Assembly: GCF_000729995.1 (NCBI RefSeq) | Contig: NZ_JNFG01000040.1 | Span: forward strand, 1-64,000 | Direction of reading: 5' to 3' | DNA length: 64,000 nt | DNA from: Caballeronia sordidicola | GTDB lineage: Bacteria > Pseudomonadota > Gammaproteobacteria > Burkholderiales > Burkholderiaceae | Part shown: piece after piece, positions 16,824 through 25,906 of the stretch | How positions within the stretch are numbered: position 1 is the first letter of the stretch | Layout: each line of letters starts with the position of its first letter | Position numbers and translations under genes: made by a program | Notes under the pieces: model-generated | Told to the model about the DNA's origin: nothing | The model's input: the letters and a program-made list of their open reading frames with translations, nothing else | Database searches by the model: none

Positions 16824-18464
16824 ATGAGCGACGTGTTCGATTTCGTAGTGATCGGTGCAGGCTCGGGTGGGTGTGTTGTCGCAGGGCGGCTGAGCGAAGA
16901 TCCTGCAGTCACGGTCTGCGTTCTTGAAGCGGGAGGGAGCGGCAACAGCGCACTGGTGAAGATTCCGGCGGCCGCTGTTGTGATGTTGCCGACAAAGCTC
17001 AACAACTGGGCATTCAAAACCGTGCCGCAGGCGGGCCTTAATGGCCGCAAGGGCTACCAGCCGCGCGGCAAGGCATTGGGCGGATCGTCCGCTATCAATG
17101 CAATGGTCTATGCGCGTGGGCATCGTTCGGACTACGATCATTGGGCATCGTTAGGCAATGAAGGCTGGTCGTATGAGGATGTGCTTCCGTACTTCCTGCG
17201 TAGCGAGCACAACGAGCGGATAACCAACGAATGGCATGGCCGCGATGGACCGCTCTGGGTCAGCGACTTGCGCACCGACAATCCGTTCCATGCACGGTAC
17301 CTCGAGGCCGCGCGCCAGACCGGGTTACCCGTAACCGACGACTTCAACGGCGCCGAGCAGGAAGGCGTGGGGATCTATCAGGTCACGCAAAAGAACGGCG
17401 AGCGATGGAGCGCCGCACGCGCCTATTTGCTGCCGCATATGACGAAGCGCAAGAACCTCTCCGTCGAGACTTATGCGCACGTGCAGCGGATCATTTTCGA
17501 GGGCACGCGTGCTGTCGGCGTCGAGGTAACGGTGGGGGACGGAACCCGCATTATCCGCGCTCGTCGCGAGGTGATTCTGGCCGCGGGCGCGTTGCAGACA
17601 CCGCAACTGCTGATGCTGTCCGGTGTGGGCGATACGCAGGAGCTCGGTCGGCTCGGAATTCCCGTGGTCCAGCATTTACCCGGCGTGGGCAAGAACCTGC
17701 AGGATCATCCTGACTTTATCTTCGGGTATCGGACTCGCAGCCTCGACACCTTCGGCATATCGTTTCGCGGCAGCGCGCGTTTATTGCGGGAGATCCTGCG
17801 CTTTAGCAGTTCGCGCCGTGGGGCGCTGACGTCGAACTTCGCCGAAGGCGGTGCGTTCCTCAAGACTCGGCCGGACCTGGCAATGCCCGACGTCCAGCTT
17901 CACTTTGTCGTGGCGCTGGCGGATAACCACGCGCGTACGTTGCATCTGGGCCATGGGTTGTCGTGTCACGTATGTTTGCTTCGGCCACGAAGCCGTGGAG
18001 AAGTGACGCTTCAAAGCAGGGACTCCTACGTTTCACCCCGTATCGATCCAGCGTTCTTCAACGACCCTCTCGATCTCGATGGCATGGTGGAGGGGTTCAA
18101 GCTCGCGCGACACCTGATGCAAGCGCCTGCTCTTGCTGAATGGGTCACGGAGGACTTGTTTACCGCGAACGTGAACACGGACGATGAGATTCGTGATGCG
18201 TTGAAACGGCGCGTCGATACCGTCTATCATCCGGTCGGCACTTGCCGGATGGGGCAGGACACTTACGCGGTAGTAGACTCGCAACTGCGCGTGCGCGGTC
18301 TGCAGGGCCTGCGCATTGTCGATGCGTCGGTGATGCCGACGCTGATTGGTGGGAACACGAATGCGCCGACCATCATGATCGCCGAAAAGGCTGTCGATAT
18401 GATCAGGGGTGATCGAGGCGTCCGTCCTCAGTCCGCGGGCACGATTGATCGTGCACGGGCGTGA
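16824..18464 (+). CDS. GMC-family FAD-dependent alcohol dehydrogenase
   Basis: A 546-residue glucose-methanol-choline oxidoreductase. The FAD-binding GxGxxG is VVIGAGSGGC (8-17) followed by the acidic residue of LEAGG. The GMC signature with GKALGGSSAINAM and the C-terminal catalytic region HPVGTCRMG and GGNTNAPTIMIAEKA are intact. The closest functional models are choline dehydrogenase and the alkanol dehydrogenase AlkJ; context with aldehyde dehydrogenase, hydrolase and Baeyer-Villiger monooxygenase favours an aliphatic alcohol substrate. Ribosome site AGGAGA lies upstream of ATG 16824. Confidence 0.92.
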   Translation: MSDVFDFVVIGAGSGGCVVAGRLSEDPAVTVCVLEAGGSGNSALVKIPAAAVVMLPTKLNNWAFKTVPQAGLNGRKGYQPRGKALGGSSAINAMVYARGHRSDYDHWASLGNEGWSYEDVLPYFLRSEHNERITNEWHGRDGPLWVSDLRTDNPFHARYLEAARQTGLPVTDDFNGAEQEGVGIYQVTQKNGERWSAARAYLLPHMTKRKNLSVETYAHVQRIIFEGTRAVGVEVTVGDGTRIIRARREVILAAGALQTPQLLMLSGVGDTQELGRLGIPVVQHLPGVGKNLQDHPDFIFGYRTRSLDTFGISFRGSARLLREILRFSSSRRGALTSNFAEGGAFLKTRPDLAMPDVQLHFVVALADNHARTLHLGHGLSCHVCLLRPRSRGEVTLQSRDSYVSPRIDPAFFNDPLDLDGMVEGFKLARHLMQAPALAEWVTEDLFTANVNTDDEIRDALKRRVDTVYHPVGTCRMGQDTYAVVDSQLRVRGLQGLRIVDASVMPTLIGGNTNAPTIMIAEKAVDMIRGDRGVRPQSAGTIDRARA

Positions 18465-18562
18465 ATATCACAAGGCTGGCAACCCATCATTTCCATGCGA
18501 GACGCGCCGCGTAGCCGGTTCAATGACCTGCATGCTGCGTCCGAACACGACGCGTCATCGAA

Positions 18563-19531
18563 CTATTGGGCGAGTGGGGAAGCAGGTGTCGTCAGCGGTT
18601 CGTCTGCAATTGTCCGGAGCCATTCCATTGTCACTAACGGGGCGGTTACCGGCAGCATATGGCCACCGTCGACCAATCGCAAATTGGTTCTATCCAGCTT
18701 TCGCTTGAGCGTTTCGCCGTGACTCCGCCAATCCAATATCTTGTCTTCGCGGCCGTAGAGCACGTCGACGGGCATGCGCAAACCTGCATACCGGTTTTCC
18801 ATGGCGGGAAGTTCGTCAGGGACTGCCATCATGTCGGATGACGCCGCATAAAAACTGCGAGGCCTCAAGCCAAGCAACCCGCCGCCTTTCGTGGCGAAAT
18901 CGCTGGGGACGGGCTCAGGACCAAACACGATATCCAGGATCGCGCGACTGCCTTTGATAGCGAACGGAGTGGCCACCGTGACCGATACGATTCGCCGGAC
19001 CAGCGAGGATCGGATCATCAGTCCGCCAAAGGCTCGACCAGGGTCGACCAGGTGGGTGAGCGGGGCGATCAATGCCAGCCGGCTGACGCTGGTCTGATGA
19101 TTGAGGCCGACTGCCAGCGCGATGGTCCCTCCAAGCGAATGTCCGACCAGCACCGGCTTGTTCAATCCCATGGCGTCGATGAACAGTGCCACGGTTCGTG
19201 CCTGTGCGGAGATACTGGCCGACGATCCTGCACCTCGCGTTGAATGTCCCGAACCTGGCCGGTCGATGAGGATCACCCTATGCGTTTGCGCAAGCTCATC
19301 CATGTGCAGATACGCGAAGTTGCGTAACTGCCCGCTCAAGCCGTGGACGAAGACAATGGGCGGCCCATTCCCGTATTCGACGTAATGAATACGGTCCGCG
19401 CCAATGTCGATGAAGCGGCCCTGCGGGGGCAGCGCCTTTTCAACGCGGCGTGCAATGTACAGGGAAAAAGCCACAAGCCCCGCGATCACGATGACGCAAA
19501 CGGCGATGATGGACAGGAAAATAAGCGTCAC
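18563..19531 (-). CDS. Membrane-anchored alpha/beta hydrolase
   Basis: A 322-residue hydrolase. Residues 1-28 form an N-terminal signal anchor. The oxyanion region is FVHGLSG (61-67), the nucleophile is S132 in VGHSLGG, and the Asp and His of the triad are probably those in LYGREDKIL and VDGGHMLP. The start is GTG at 19531 with AAGGTGA upstream. It lies 16 bp downstream of the Baeyer-Villiger monooxygenase gene on the same strand, so it may hydrolyse the ester that enzyme produces. The gene is convergent with the GMC oxidoreductase gene. Confidence 0.88.
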   Translation of the reverse strand: MTLIFLSIIAVCVIVIAGLVAFSLYIARRVEKALPPQGRFIDIGADRIHYVEYGNGPPIVFVHGLSGQLRNFAYLHMDELAQTHRVILIDRPGSGHSTRGAGSSASISAQARTVALFIDAMGLNKPVLVGHSLGGTIALAVGLNHQTSVSRLALIAPLTHLVDPGRAFGGLMIRSSLVRRIVSVTVATPFAIKGSRAILDIVFGPEPVPSDFATKGGGLLGLRPRSFYAASSDMMAVPDELPAMENRYAGLRMPVDVLYGREDKILDWRSHGETLKRKLDRTNLRLVDGGHMLPVTAPLVTMEWLRTIADEPLTTPASPLAQ

Positions 19532-19547
19532 GTACTCACCTTTACTT

Positions 19548-21110
19548 TTATGCGGGCTCTTGCGCTTCGCGCTTGAGCCTGGCTGTTGTCATGGGGCGTC
19601 GCTCGAACTGCATGACGCCGTCGCTCAAGGCGCCGAACCTGAGCGATGCGAGATCGAGCAGGTAGTTCTGATGGTACTTCCACGGCTTGTGAAGTCCCTG
19701 CTTGGGCAGGATGTTCGATGCCCGCTGAATGTAGCCAGACGTGAGGTCGACGGCGGGCAGCGAACCCATTTCGTTTTCCCTCAGTCGCGGTACACACACA
19801 TCGTAGTGATTTGCCTTCATGTGATTCACGAGGCGGCAGACATACTGCGCAATCAACTCGGCCTTCAGGGTCCACGAAGCGTTGGTATAGCCGAACGACG
19901 ACGCCAGATTCGGTACGTCGCTATACATCATGCCCTTGTACGACACCGTATCTCCGAGGGAAATCTGGCGCCCGTCAACGGAGATCACCGATCCACCGAG
20001 CATCTTGAGTTTCAGCCCCGTAGCGGTAATCACCAGGTCGGCGTCGAGATGCTCGCCGCTGCGCAGCCTCACGCCGGTCTCGGTGAAGCGTTCGATTTCG
20101 TCGGTCGCAATCGATGCCTTGCCGGCGCGCACCGCCTTGAACAGGTCTCCGTTCGGGACAAGACACAGGCGCTGATCCCACGGGTTGTATCGGGGCGTCA
20201 TGTGTTTATCGACGTCGAACTCGGGTCCCAACTGCCAGCCTGCTGCCCTGATGAGCAATTGTTTGGTCTCTTCCGGCTTGCGTCGCGCGCGGTTGTACAG
20301 GTACATGGTCAGCAGCACGTTCTTGCTACGGATAAGCTTGTGCGCGAGCGTTGATGGCAGCCATTTGCGCAGCGTGTTGGCGAACTTGTCGCGTGCGGGA
20401 AGAGAAAAAATGTAGGTCGGCGAGCGCTGCAGCATGGTCACGTGTTTGGCCGTGTCCGCCATTGCCGGCACCAGGGTTACCGCCGTGGCGCCGCTGCCGA
20501 TCACGACAACCCGCTTGTCCGCATAGGCCAGGTCGGCGGGCCAATGCTGCGGATGGACTATGCGGCCCTTGAACTTCTCCATGTCGGGCCAACGCGGCTC
20601 ATGACCTTCGTCGTAGTCGTAATAGCCGCTGCACATGTAGAGGAACTTGCAGGTGTAGCGCGTTTCCATGTCGACATTGCCCTCGGTACGGTGAACCTGC
20701 ACCGTCCAGCGTGCGGCCTGAGAATCCCAGTTCGCGCTTGTCACCTTGTGACCGAACTTGATGATCTTATCGATGCCGAATGCCTTGGCGGTGTCCCGGA
20801 TGTAATCGAGGATCGTCTGGCCGCCGGATATCGATTTTTCGCCATGCCATGGGCGAAAGCTGTAGCCGAGCGTGAACATGTCGGAGTCGGAGCGCACGCC
20901 GGGATAGCGGAACAGGTCCCATGTGCCGCCCATCGTGGAGCGGCTTTCGAGTATGGCGAACCGGGCGGAGGGGCAGCGTTCGCGCAGGTGATGTGCAGCG
21001 GCCACGCCAGACAAACCGGCGCCCACGATGAGCACGTCATAGTCGACGTCGCCTCGCAATGAAGACGAAGATGAAGGCGAGGTGCCGATCGAAGGGGTAG
21101 CCGACGTCAT
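19548..21110 (-). CDS. Flavin-containing Baeyer-Villiger-type monooxygenase
   Basis: A 520-residue FAD/NADPH monooxygenase. The FAD-binding motif is VGAGLSG (29-35), then MGGTWDLFRYPGVRSDSD typical of this class. The Baeyer-Villiger fingerprint FxGxxxHxxxWP is at 180-191 (FKGRIVHPQHWP), followed by the NADPH-binding VVVIGSGATA (201-210). It inserts oxygen next to a carbonyl, turning ketones into esters or lactones. AAGGA lies six bases before ATG 21110. Transcribed together with the alpha/beta hydrolase gene, divergent from a lipoprotein gene. Confidence 0.9.
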   Translation of the reverse strand: MTSATPSIGTSPSSSSSLRGDVDYDVLIVGAGLSGVAAAHHLRERCPSARFAILESRSTMGGTWDLFRYPGVRSDSDMFTLGYSFRPWHGEKSISGGQTILDYIRDTAKAFGIDKIIKFGHKVTSANWDSQAARWTVQVHRTEGNVDMETRYTCKFLYMCSGYYDYDEGHEPRWPDMEKFKGRIVHPQHWPADLAYADKRVVVIGSGATAVTLVPAMADTAKHVTMLQRSPTYIFSLPARDKFANTLRKWLPSTLAHKLIRSKNVLLTMYLYNRARRKPEETKQLLIRAAGWQLGPEFDVDKHMTPRYNPWDQRLCLVPNGDLFKAVRAGKASIATDEIERFTETGVRLRSGEHLDADLVITATGLKLKMLGGSVISVDGRQISLGDTVSYKGMMYSDVPNLASSFGYTNASWTLKAELIAQYVCRLVNHMKANHYDVCVPRLRENEMGSLPAVDLTSGYIQRASNILPKQGLHKPWKYHQNYLLDLASLRFGALSDGVMQFERRPMTTARLKREAQEPA

Positions 21111-21405
21111 GCCATGTCCTTGGGTGTGAAAGCGGCGGCCTGAGCAGGCCGGACCGAATGCGGATTTGTTTGCATTGTATGCGCGCTGCGTCGGCGTCGC
21201 GGCGACTTCCCTTCAAAGCGCTTCATGAACACGTCTCTCGCCAACTCTGATGCCCTAATGGATTTCATCGTTTTTTCACCAAAAACAAACCGCCTGGACG
21301 GTTTACGAAAATAATTTACGGTGTTACGCTTGCGCCTCACATGAGCTGTCATGTCTGAACCTGATCGGGAAACCGACGGGCGCAGCATCGAAATCGGAGA
21401 TCCGA

Positions 21406-22068
21406 ATGGTCAAGTCAATCAAGGCGCGGCATCTGTTGCTAGCCGCTATTTGCACAACCGTGGTTGGTTGCTCGAGCGTGCAACCAGTCGCGTATTCTGG
21501 AATTACGTCGTCATCCTATTTGAAGCCTGATCCGGAAGATAAGTCTGGTCGTGTGCCGTATCGTTTCTCGACTCAGGTGGATTGGCAGCAATACAGGAAG
21601 GTGATTATCGATCCGGTGGTCGTGTATCGAGCCGCCGATAACCAGTTTGGCGACATGAGTGACTCAGACAAGAAAGCACTCGCCGGCTACATGCAATCCA
21701 AGTTTGAAGAAAAACTGCGGACTCGCTTCGAACTGGCGAATGCTCCAGGTTCGAGCACGTTGCGCGTCAAGCTGACTCTGACAGGTGCTTCAACAACCAC
21801 TCCTTTTCTCGGTCCCTTCTCGCGGTTTGACCTTTCCGGCGGTATTTACAACGTAGTTCAAACAGCCCGAGGCAAGGAAGGCGCCTTCACAGGTTCCGTC
21901 ATGTACGCCGTTGAAATCTACGACGCGTCGAACGACAAACTCCTCAGTGCTTACGTGACAAAGCAATACCCGAACCCCTATAACGTCGGCGCGAGCTTCG
22001 GGGCACTGAATGCGTCGAAGACGGGTATAGAGAAGGGCGCTGATGCGTTGGTTGCGCAACTGAAATGA
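21406..22068 (+). CDS. DUF3313-type lipoprotein
   Basis: A 220-residue protein with a lipoprotein signal ending TTVVGC (cysteine about residue 22), so it is probably lipid-anchored in the outer membrane or periplasm. The mature part resembles DUF3313, a family of bacterial lipoproteins of unknown function, with the characteristic start SGxxxSSYLKPD. GGAGAT precedes ATG 21406. It is followed 208 bp later by pqiABC on the same strand, but joint transcription is not certain. Confidence 0.8.
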   Translation: MVKSIKARHLLLAAICTTVVGCSSVQPVAYSGITSSSYLKPDPEDKSGRVPYRFSTQVDWQQYRKVIIDPVVVYRAADNQFGDMSDSDKKALAGYMQSKFEEKLRTRFELANAPGSSTLRVKLTLTGASTTTPFLGPFSRFDLSGGIYNVVQTARGKEGAFTGSVMYAVEIYDASNDKLLSAYVTKQYPNPYNVGASFGALNASKTGIEKGADALVAQLK

Positions 22069-22276
22069 GCTGGAATACGGGACGACGATTAGCTGCCTAC
22101 GGGATGGCCTGTCCCGCGTCGCCCGTATGCACCGTATCTTCTCGAAGGCGGCGGCCGATAAAACCGGTTTCCGGCAGATCGGCCGATGTCTGTGGCGCCA
22201 CCACGAACACAGAGGCGCTGGTCGGATGGCGGGCGCGCATCTGGACCGTGTGTTTTGCCCCAAGCGGATGCCAAAG

Positions 22277-23548
22277 ATGAATGAAGCCAAGTTAATAGCC
22301 TGTCACGAATGTGATTTGCTCCAGTGGGAAGCGCCGCTATCGGAGGTCGGTACCGCGCGTTGCGGACGATGCGGGGCAGCGCTCTACCGAAGCTTGCCCG
22401 CCAGCTTCGACCGCGCACTGGCGTTCACGTCGGCTGCGGCGATTTTGTTTGTGCTCGCCAACTGCTTTCCAATCGTCGGACTTTGGGTCAATGGAACACT
22501 GCTCGAAACCACGCTCTTTGGAGCTGCCTGGTCTCTATACGTAGATGGCATGTGGCCAATAGCGGGCCTCGTCTTCGTGACTACGCTGTTGATGCCGTCA
22601 CTGAACATAGCGGCGGTTATCTATCTGCTCGTTCCGCTGCATGTTGGTGGTCTTCCCCAAAGACCCGAGCTTGTCCTTCGTGTGCTGCGGCACATTGCGC
22701 CCTGGGGCATGATCGAAGTGCTCATGCTTGGCATGCTGGTCGCGCTCGTCAAACTCCAGCACATCGCCACCGTTGTCCCTGGCGTTGCGATCTGGGCGAT
22801 TGGAGCGGTGATGTTGCTGCTGGCGGCAGCGGCCGTTACGTTTAATCCGCGTGATATTTGGGCGCGTATCGATTCCGTGCAGAGCGACCGTGATGCTTCA
22901 TGCGCGGTACAGGCAACTGCGACGGCAGATACCGCGGCGCGCGCCGGTCTATTCGTTTGTCACGACTGCGGCTTGCTCTCGAAGCCGCTCTTTGCCCACG
23001 TCCATGCCGGAATTTGCCCGCGCTGTGACGCCACGCTGCATCGGCGCAAGCCCGACAGTCTCGTACGCACCTGGGCATTCGTTTTCGGGGCCATGGTCCT
23101 TTATATCCCCGCCATTCTCCTGCCGGTCATGGTCACCAGCACCTTGTTCGGGACTCAGTCCGACACGATTCTTAGCGGCGTGGTTTATCTCTGGAATGCA
23201 GGATCGTGGTCGCTTGCAGCTATCGTTTTCATCGCCAGTATCGTGGTGCCGGTGCTCAAAATCCTGTCCTTAGCCTATCTCGCGTGGAGCACTCAGTTGC
23301 GCTCTCCATTCATCCCACGACAGCGAACGCGTATCTACCGCCTGGTGGAGTTCGTCGGCCGCTGGTCGATGCTTGACATCTACGTCATTACCGTCCTGGT
23401 CGCACTCGTGCAATTCGGTTCAGTTGCAAGTATTGAAGCAGGGCCCGGCGCGATCGCATTCGGCGCCGTGGTCGTGCTGACCATGTTTGCCGCACTGTCA
23501 TTCGATCCCCGGCTGATATGGGACGCAGTGGAGCCGGAAATTGAATAA
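22277..23548 (+). CDS. pqiA: PqiA: membrane protein of the Pqi lipid-transport complex
   Basis: About 424 residues from ATG 22277 (an ATG three codons earlier is also possible; longer versions reach into low-quality sequence). It contains two copies of the PqiA domain, each opened by a zinc-ribbon: CHECDLLQW with CGRCG, and CHDCGLLSK with CPRCD. Each copy has about four membrane helices. PqiA is the inner-membrane part of the PqiABC bridge, which moves lipids between the two membranes. It overlaps pqiB by 8 bp. Confidence 0.92.
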   Translation: MNEAKLIACHECDLLQWEAPLSEVGTARCGRCGAALYRSLPASFDRALAFTSAAAILFVLANCFPIVGLWVNGTLLETTLFGAAWSLYVDGMWPIAGLVFVTTLLMPSLNIAAVIYLLVPLHVGGLPQRPELVLRVLRHIAPWGMIEVLMLGMLVALVKLQHIATVVPGVAIWAIGAVMLLLAAAAVTFNPRDIWARIDSVQSDRDASCAVQATATADTAARAGLFVCHDCGLLSKPLFAHVHAGICPRCDATLHRRKPDSLVRTWAFVFGAMVLYIPAILLPVMVTSTLFGTQSDTILSGVVYLWNAGSWSLAAIVFIASIVVPVLKILSLAYLAWSTQLRSPFIPRQRTRIYRLVEFVGRWSMLDIYVITVLVALVQFGSVASIEAGPGAIAFGAVVVLTMFAALSFDPRLIWDAVEPEIE

Positions 23549-25154
23549 AGATGAAAACGATGCGCCCGGTATTCCGACAGCGGTTGCTGTCAAGCGGTCG
23601 AAGTGGCGCATGCAGCTTGTATGGTTGGTGCCGCTTGTCGCCGTCCTGATTGCCGGATGGCTGGCCGCGCAGGCGATTATGCAAAAAGGCCCGACCATCA
23701 CTATCAGCTTTTCCACCGGCGAAGGGATTGAGGCCGGCAAGACAAAGATCAAGTTCAAGAACGTCGATATTGGCACGATCAAAAGTGTTGAGCTTTCCGA
23801 CGATCACAAGACAGTGCTCGCCAGCGCTGAAATGTCCCGCAGCGCTTCCAGCATGCTCGTTGACGACACTCGCTTCTGGGTCGTTCGACCGCGCATCTCC
23901 GGCGGCACAGTGTCGGGCATAGGGACATTATTGTCCGGCTCTCACATCGGAATGGACGTCGGTACGGCGCAGAATGCGCGACGCGATTTTGTCGGACTGG
24001 AGTCACCGCCGGTCCTGTCATCGGGCGCGCCAGGGCGAGAGTTCGTGCTTAAGAGCGGGAACATTGGATCACTCGATATAGGTTCGCCCGTATTCTTCCG
24101 GCGCCTTCAGGTCGGCCAGATCATCTCGTATGCGCTTGACCCCGACGGTGCGGGAATGACCCTGCACGTTTTTGTCAATGCGCCCTATGACAAGTACGTA
24201 ACGAATGACACGCGCTTCTGGCACGCAAGCGGCGTTGATGTGACTCTGGATACGACCGGCGTGAAGCTCAATACCGAATCATTGGTATCAATCCTGATTG
24301 GCGGCCTGGCATTCGAGAACCCGCCTGACACGACCAGCAAGGCTGAAGCAGAAGCGCGGCACCCGTACGAACTTTTTGTCGATCGGGCCGAAGCAATGAA
24401 GCTGCATGACGCCATCGTCGATAAATACGTGCTGGACTTCAAGGAGTCTGTTCGCGGGTTGACCGTTGGTGCGCCAATCGACTTCCGCGGAATAGTCATT
24501 GGTGAGGTATCGGCGATCCGCACGCACTTTGATCCGGCAAAAAGGGAATTTAGTATCCCCGTCGAGGTGAGCATTTTTCCCGAGCGCCTGGTCGCGAGCG
24601 ACGACTCGGGAGCCAGTAGTGCGAGTACATCGTCGGAACGAAAAGCGATTACGGAAGACCTGGTATCGAAAGGGCTGCGGGCGCAACTGAGGACCGCGAG
24701 CCTTTTGACTGGACAACTGTATATTGCGATCGATTTCTTTCCTGTCGCACCGAAAGCGACTGTTGACTGGAGTAAAGGGACGCCCCAACTGCCGACAGTG
24801 CCAGGTAATTTGCAAGGCTTACAAGACTCGATCACCAGTCTCGTCGCCAAGCTGAACAAGATTCCGTTCGAGGGAATCAGCCAGGACCTGCGCAAGACGC
24901 TGGGTGACGCCGACATGCTGATGAACACAATCAATACGGATGTGGCGCCTGAGGCGAAAACTACGCTAGCCGCAGCTCGCGAGGCGCTCACGTCGGCGAA
25001 TCGCGCGTTGCAAAGCGACTCGCCATTGCAGCAAAGCACCGCCGAAACAATGCGCGAGTTGTCACGGACCGCAGCTTCGTTCCGCTCACTTGCAGAGTAT
25101 CTCGAACGCCATCCGGAAGCGCTGCTCCGCGGCAAGACCGAGGACAAGCAATGA
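23541..25154 (+). CDS. pqiB: PqiB: MCE-domain protein
   Basis: A 537-residue protein starting at TTG 23541, inside the end of pqiA. After an N-terminal membrane helix (about 18-38) it has three MCE domains, recognisable by ISFSTGEGIEAGKTKIKF, IGSLDIGSPVFFRRLQVG and VRGLTVGAPIDFRGIVIG, then a C-terminal helical stretch. In E. coli the PqiB MCE rings stack and, with the C-terminal helices, form a tunnel or needle through the periplasm. The next gene, pqiC, overlaps by ATGA. Confidence 0.93.
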   Translation: MNKDENDAPGIPTAVAVKRSKWRMQLVWLVPLVAVLIAGWLAAQAIMQKGPTITISFSTGEGIEAGKTKIKFKNVDIGTIKSVELSDDHKTVLASAEMSRSASSMLVDDTRFWVVRPRISGGTVSGIGTLLSGSHIGMDVGTAQNARRDFVGLESPPVLSSGAPGREFVLKSGNIGSLDIGSPVFFRRLQVGQIISYALDPDGAGMTLHVFVNAPYDKYVTNDTRFWHASGVDVTLDTTGVKLNTESLVSILIGGLAFENPPDTTSKAEAEARHPYELFVDRAEAMKLHDAIVDKYVLDFKESVRGLTVGAPIDFRGIVIGEVSAIRTHFDPAKREFSIPVEVSIFPERLVASDDSGASSASTSSERKAITEDLVSKGLRAQLRTASLLTGQLYIAIDFFPVAPKATVDWSKGTPQLPTVPGNLQGLQDSITSLVAKLNKIPFEGISQDLRKTLGDADMLMNTINTDVAPEAKTTLAAAREALTSANRALQSDSPLQQSTAETMRELSRTAASFRSLAEYLERHPEALLRGKTEDKQ

Positions 25155-25762
25155 GCCGATATCCACGGTTCCTATGGACCGCGATCTTGCTGACTTTGTT
25201 CGCGGGGTGCGCAACGTCGCCTGCATCGAAGTTCTACACGCTGAGCCCTGTTCAGGCCGTCGAACAATCCGTCGAACAGTCGTCTGGCGGCCATTCGATC
25301 ACGATCGCGATCGCGATCGATCCCGTTACGGTTCCCGAACTGGTCGATCGATCGCAGATAGTGACTAAGCTGGACGCGAACCGCGTGTCTATCGATGAGT
25401 TTGCTCGCTGGGCAGAGCCGTTGAAGAAGCAGATTCCAAGCGTGCTGGCTGCGGATCTTGGGCGGTTCATCCCGGGAGCGATCGTGTCCACCTACCCGCA
25501 GCGTGTGGACGACAACGCCTACCGCATTTCGATCGACGTGCAGGCCTTCGATTCGTCAACGAACGGCACAGTAACACTGGCGGTTATCTGGTCGGTGCGT
25601 TCGCCGAAGGGCGGTGAGAACGTGAGCGGACGCAGTGTTGTACACGAGAGCGCAGGCGGCCCTGGTTACGACGCCCTGGTCAAAGCACACAGCCGAGCCC
25701 TCGCATCCGTGGCGAGCGATATCGCCGTGGCGATGCATTCGATGACGGGGAAGCAACGTTAG
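25151..25762 (+). CDS. pqiC: PqiC: outer-membrane lipoprotein of the Pqi complex
   Basis: A 203-residue lipoprotein with signal peptide ending LTLFAGC, then ATSPASKFYTLSP, the conserved start of the PqiC/DUF330 family. PqiC docks PqiB to the outer membrane. Its start codon overlaps the pqiB stop (ATGA), showing translational coupling. This completes a compact pqiABC operon. Confidence 0.9.
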   Translation: MSRYPRFLWTAILLTLFAGCATSPASKFYTLSPVQAVEQSVEQSSGGHSITIAIAIDPVTVPELVDRSQIVTKLDANRVSIDEFARWAEPLKKQIPSVLAADLGRFIPGAIVSTYPQRVDDNAYRISIDVQAFDSSTNGTVTLAVIWSVRSPKGGENVSGRSVVHESAGGPGYDALVKAHSRALASVASDIAVAMHSMTGKQR

Positions 25763-25828
25763 GGCCGAACTGGTGGTGAAAAGGCAAGCCCTGTAGAATA
25801 TTTCGGCCAACAACTAGCCAGGCTTGCA

Positions 25829-25906
25829 ATGAAACTGACTGACGACAAAGCTCAAGCGCGCGCGAACTCCAGCGGCAATCACCCATTTCTGATGCTCCTC
25901 GCATGA
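25829..25906 (+). CDS. Micro-ORF (25 codons) coupled to the class V aminotransferase gene
   Basis: ATG at 25829 opens a frame that begins MKLTDDKAQARANSSG and ends at TGA 25904-25906, overlapping the aminotransferase ATG (25903) as ATGA. No strong ribosome site precedes either start; coupling through the overlap would explain how the aminotransferase is translated. The peptide has no recognisable function. Alternatively it is the remnant of a longer N-terminus. Confidence 0.35.
   Translation: MKLTDDKAQARANSSGNHPFLMLLA

Noticed and set aside
22065..22280. 71-codon frame overlapping the end of the DUF3313 gene by ATGA
   Set aside because: The overlap looks like coupling, but the sequence is Arg/Ser/Cys-rich without structure and runs into the pqiA start; not convincing.
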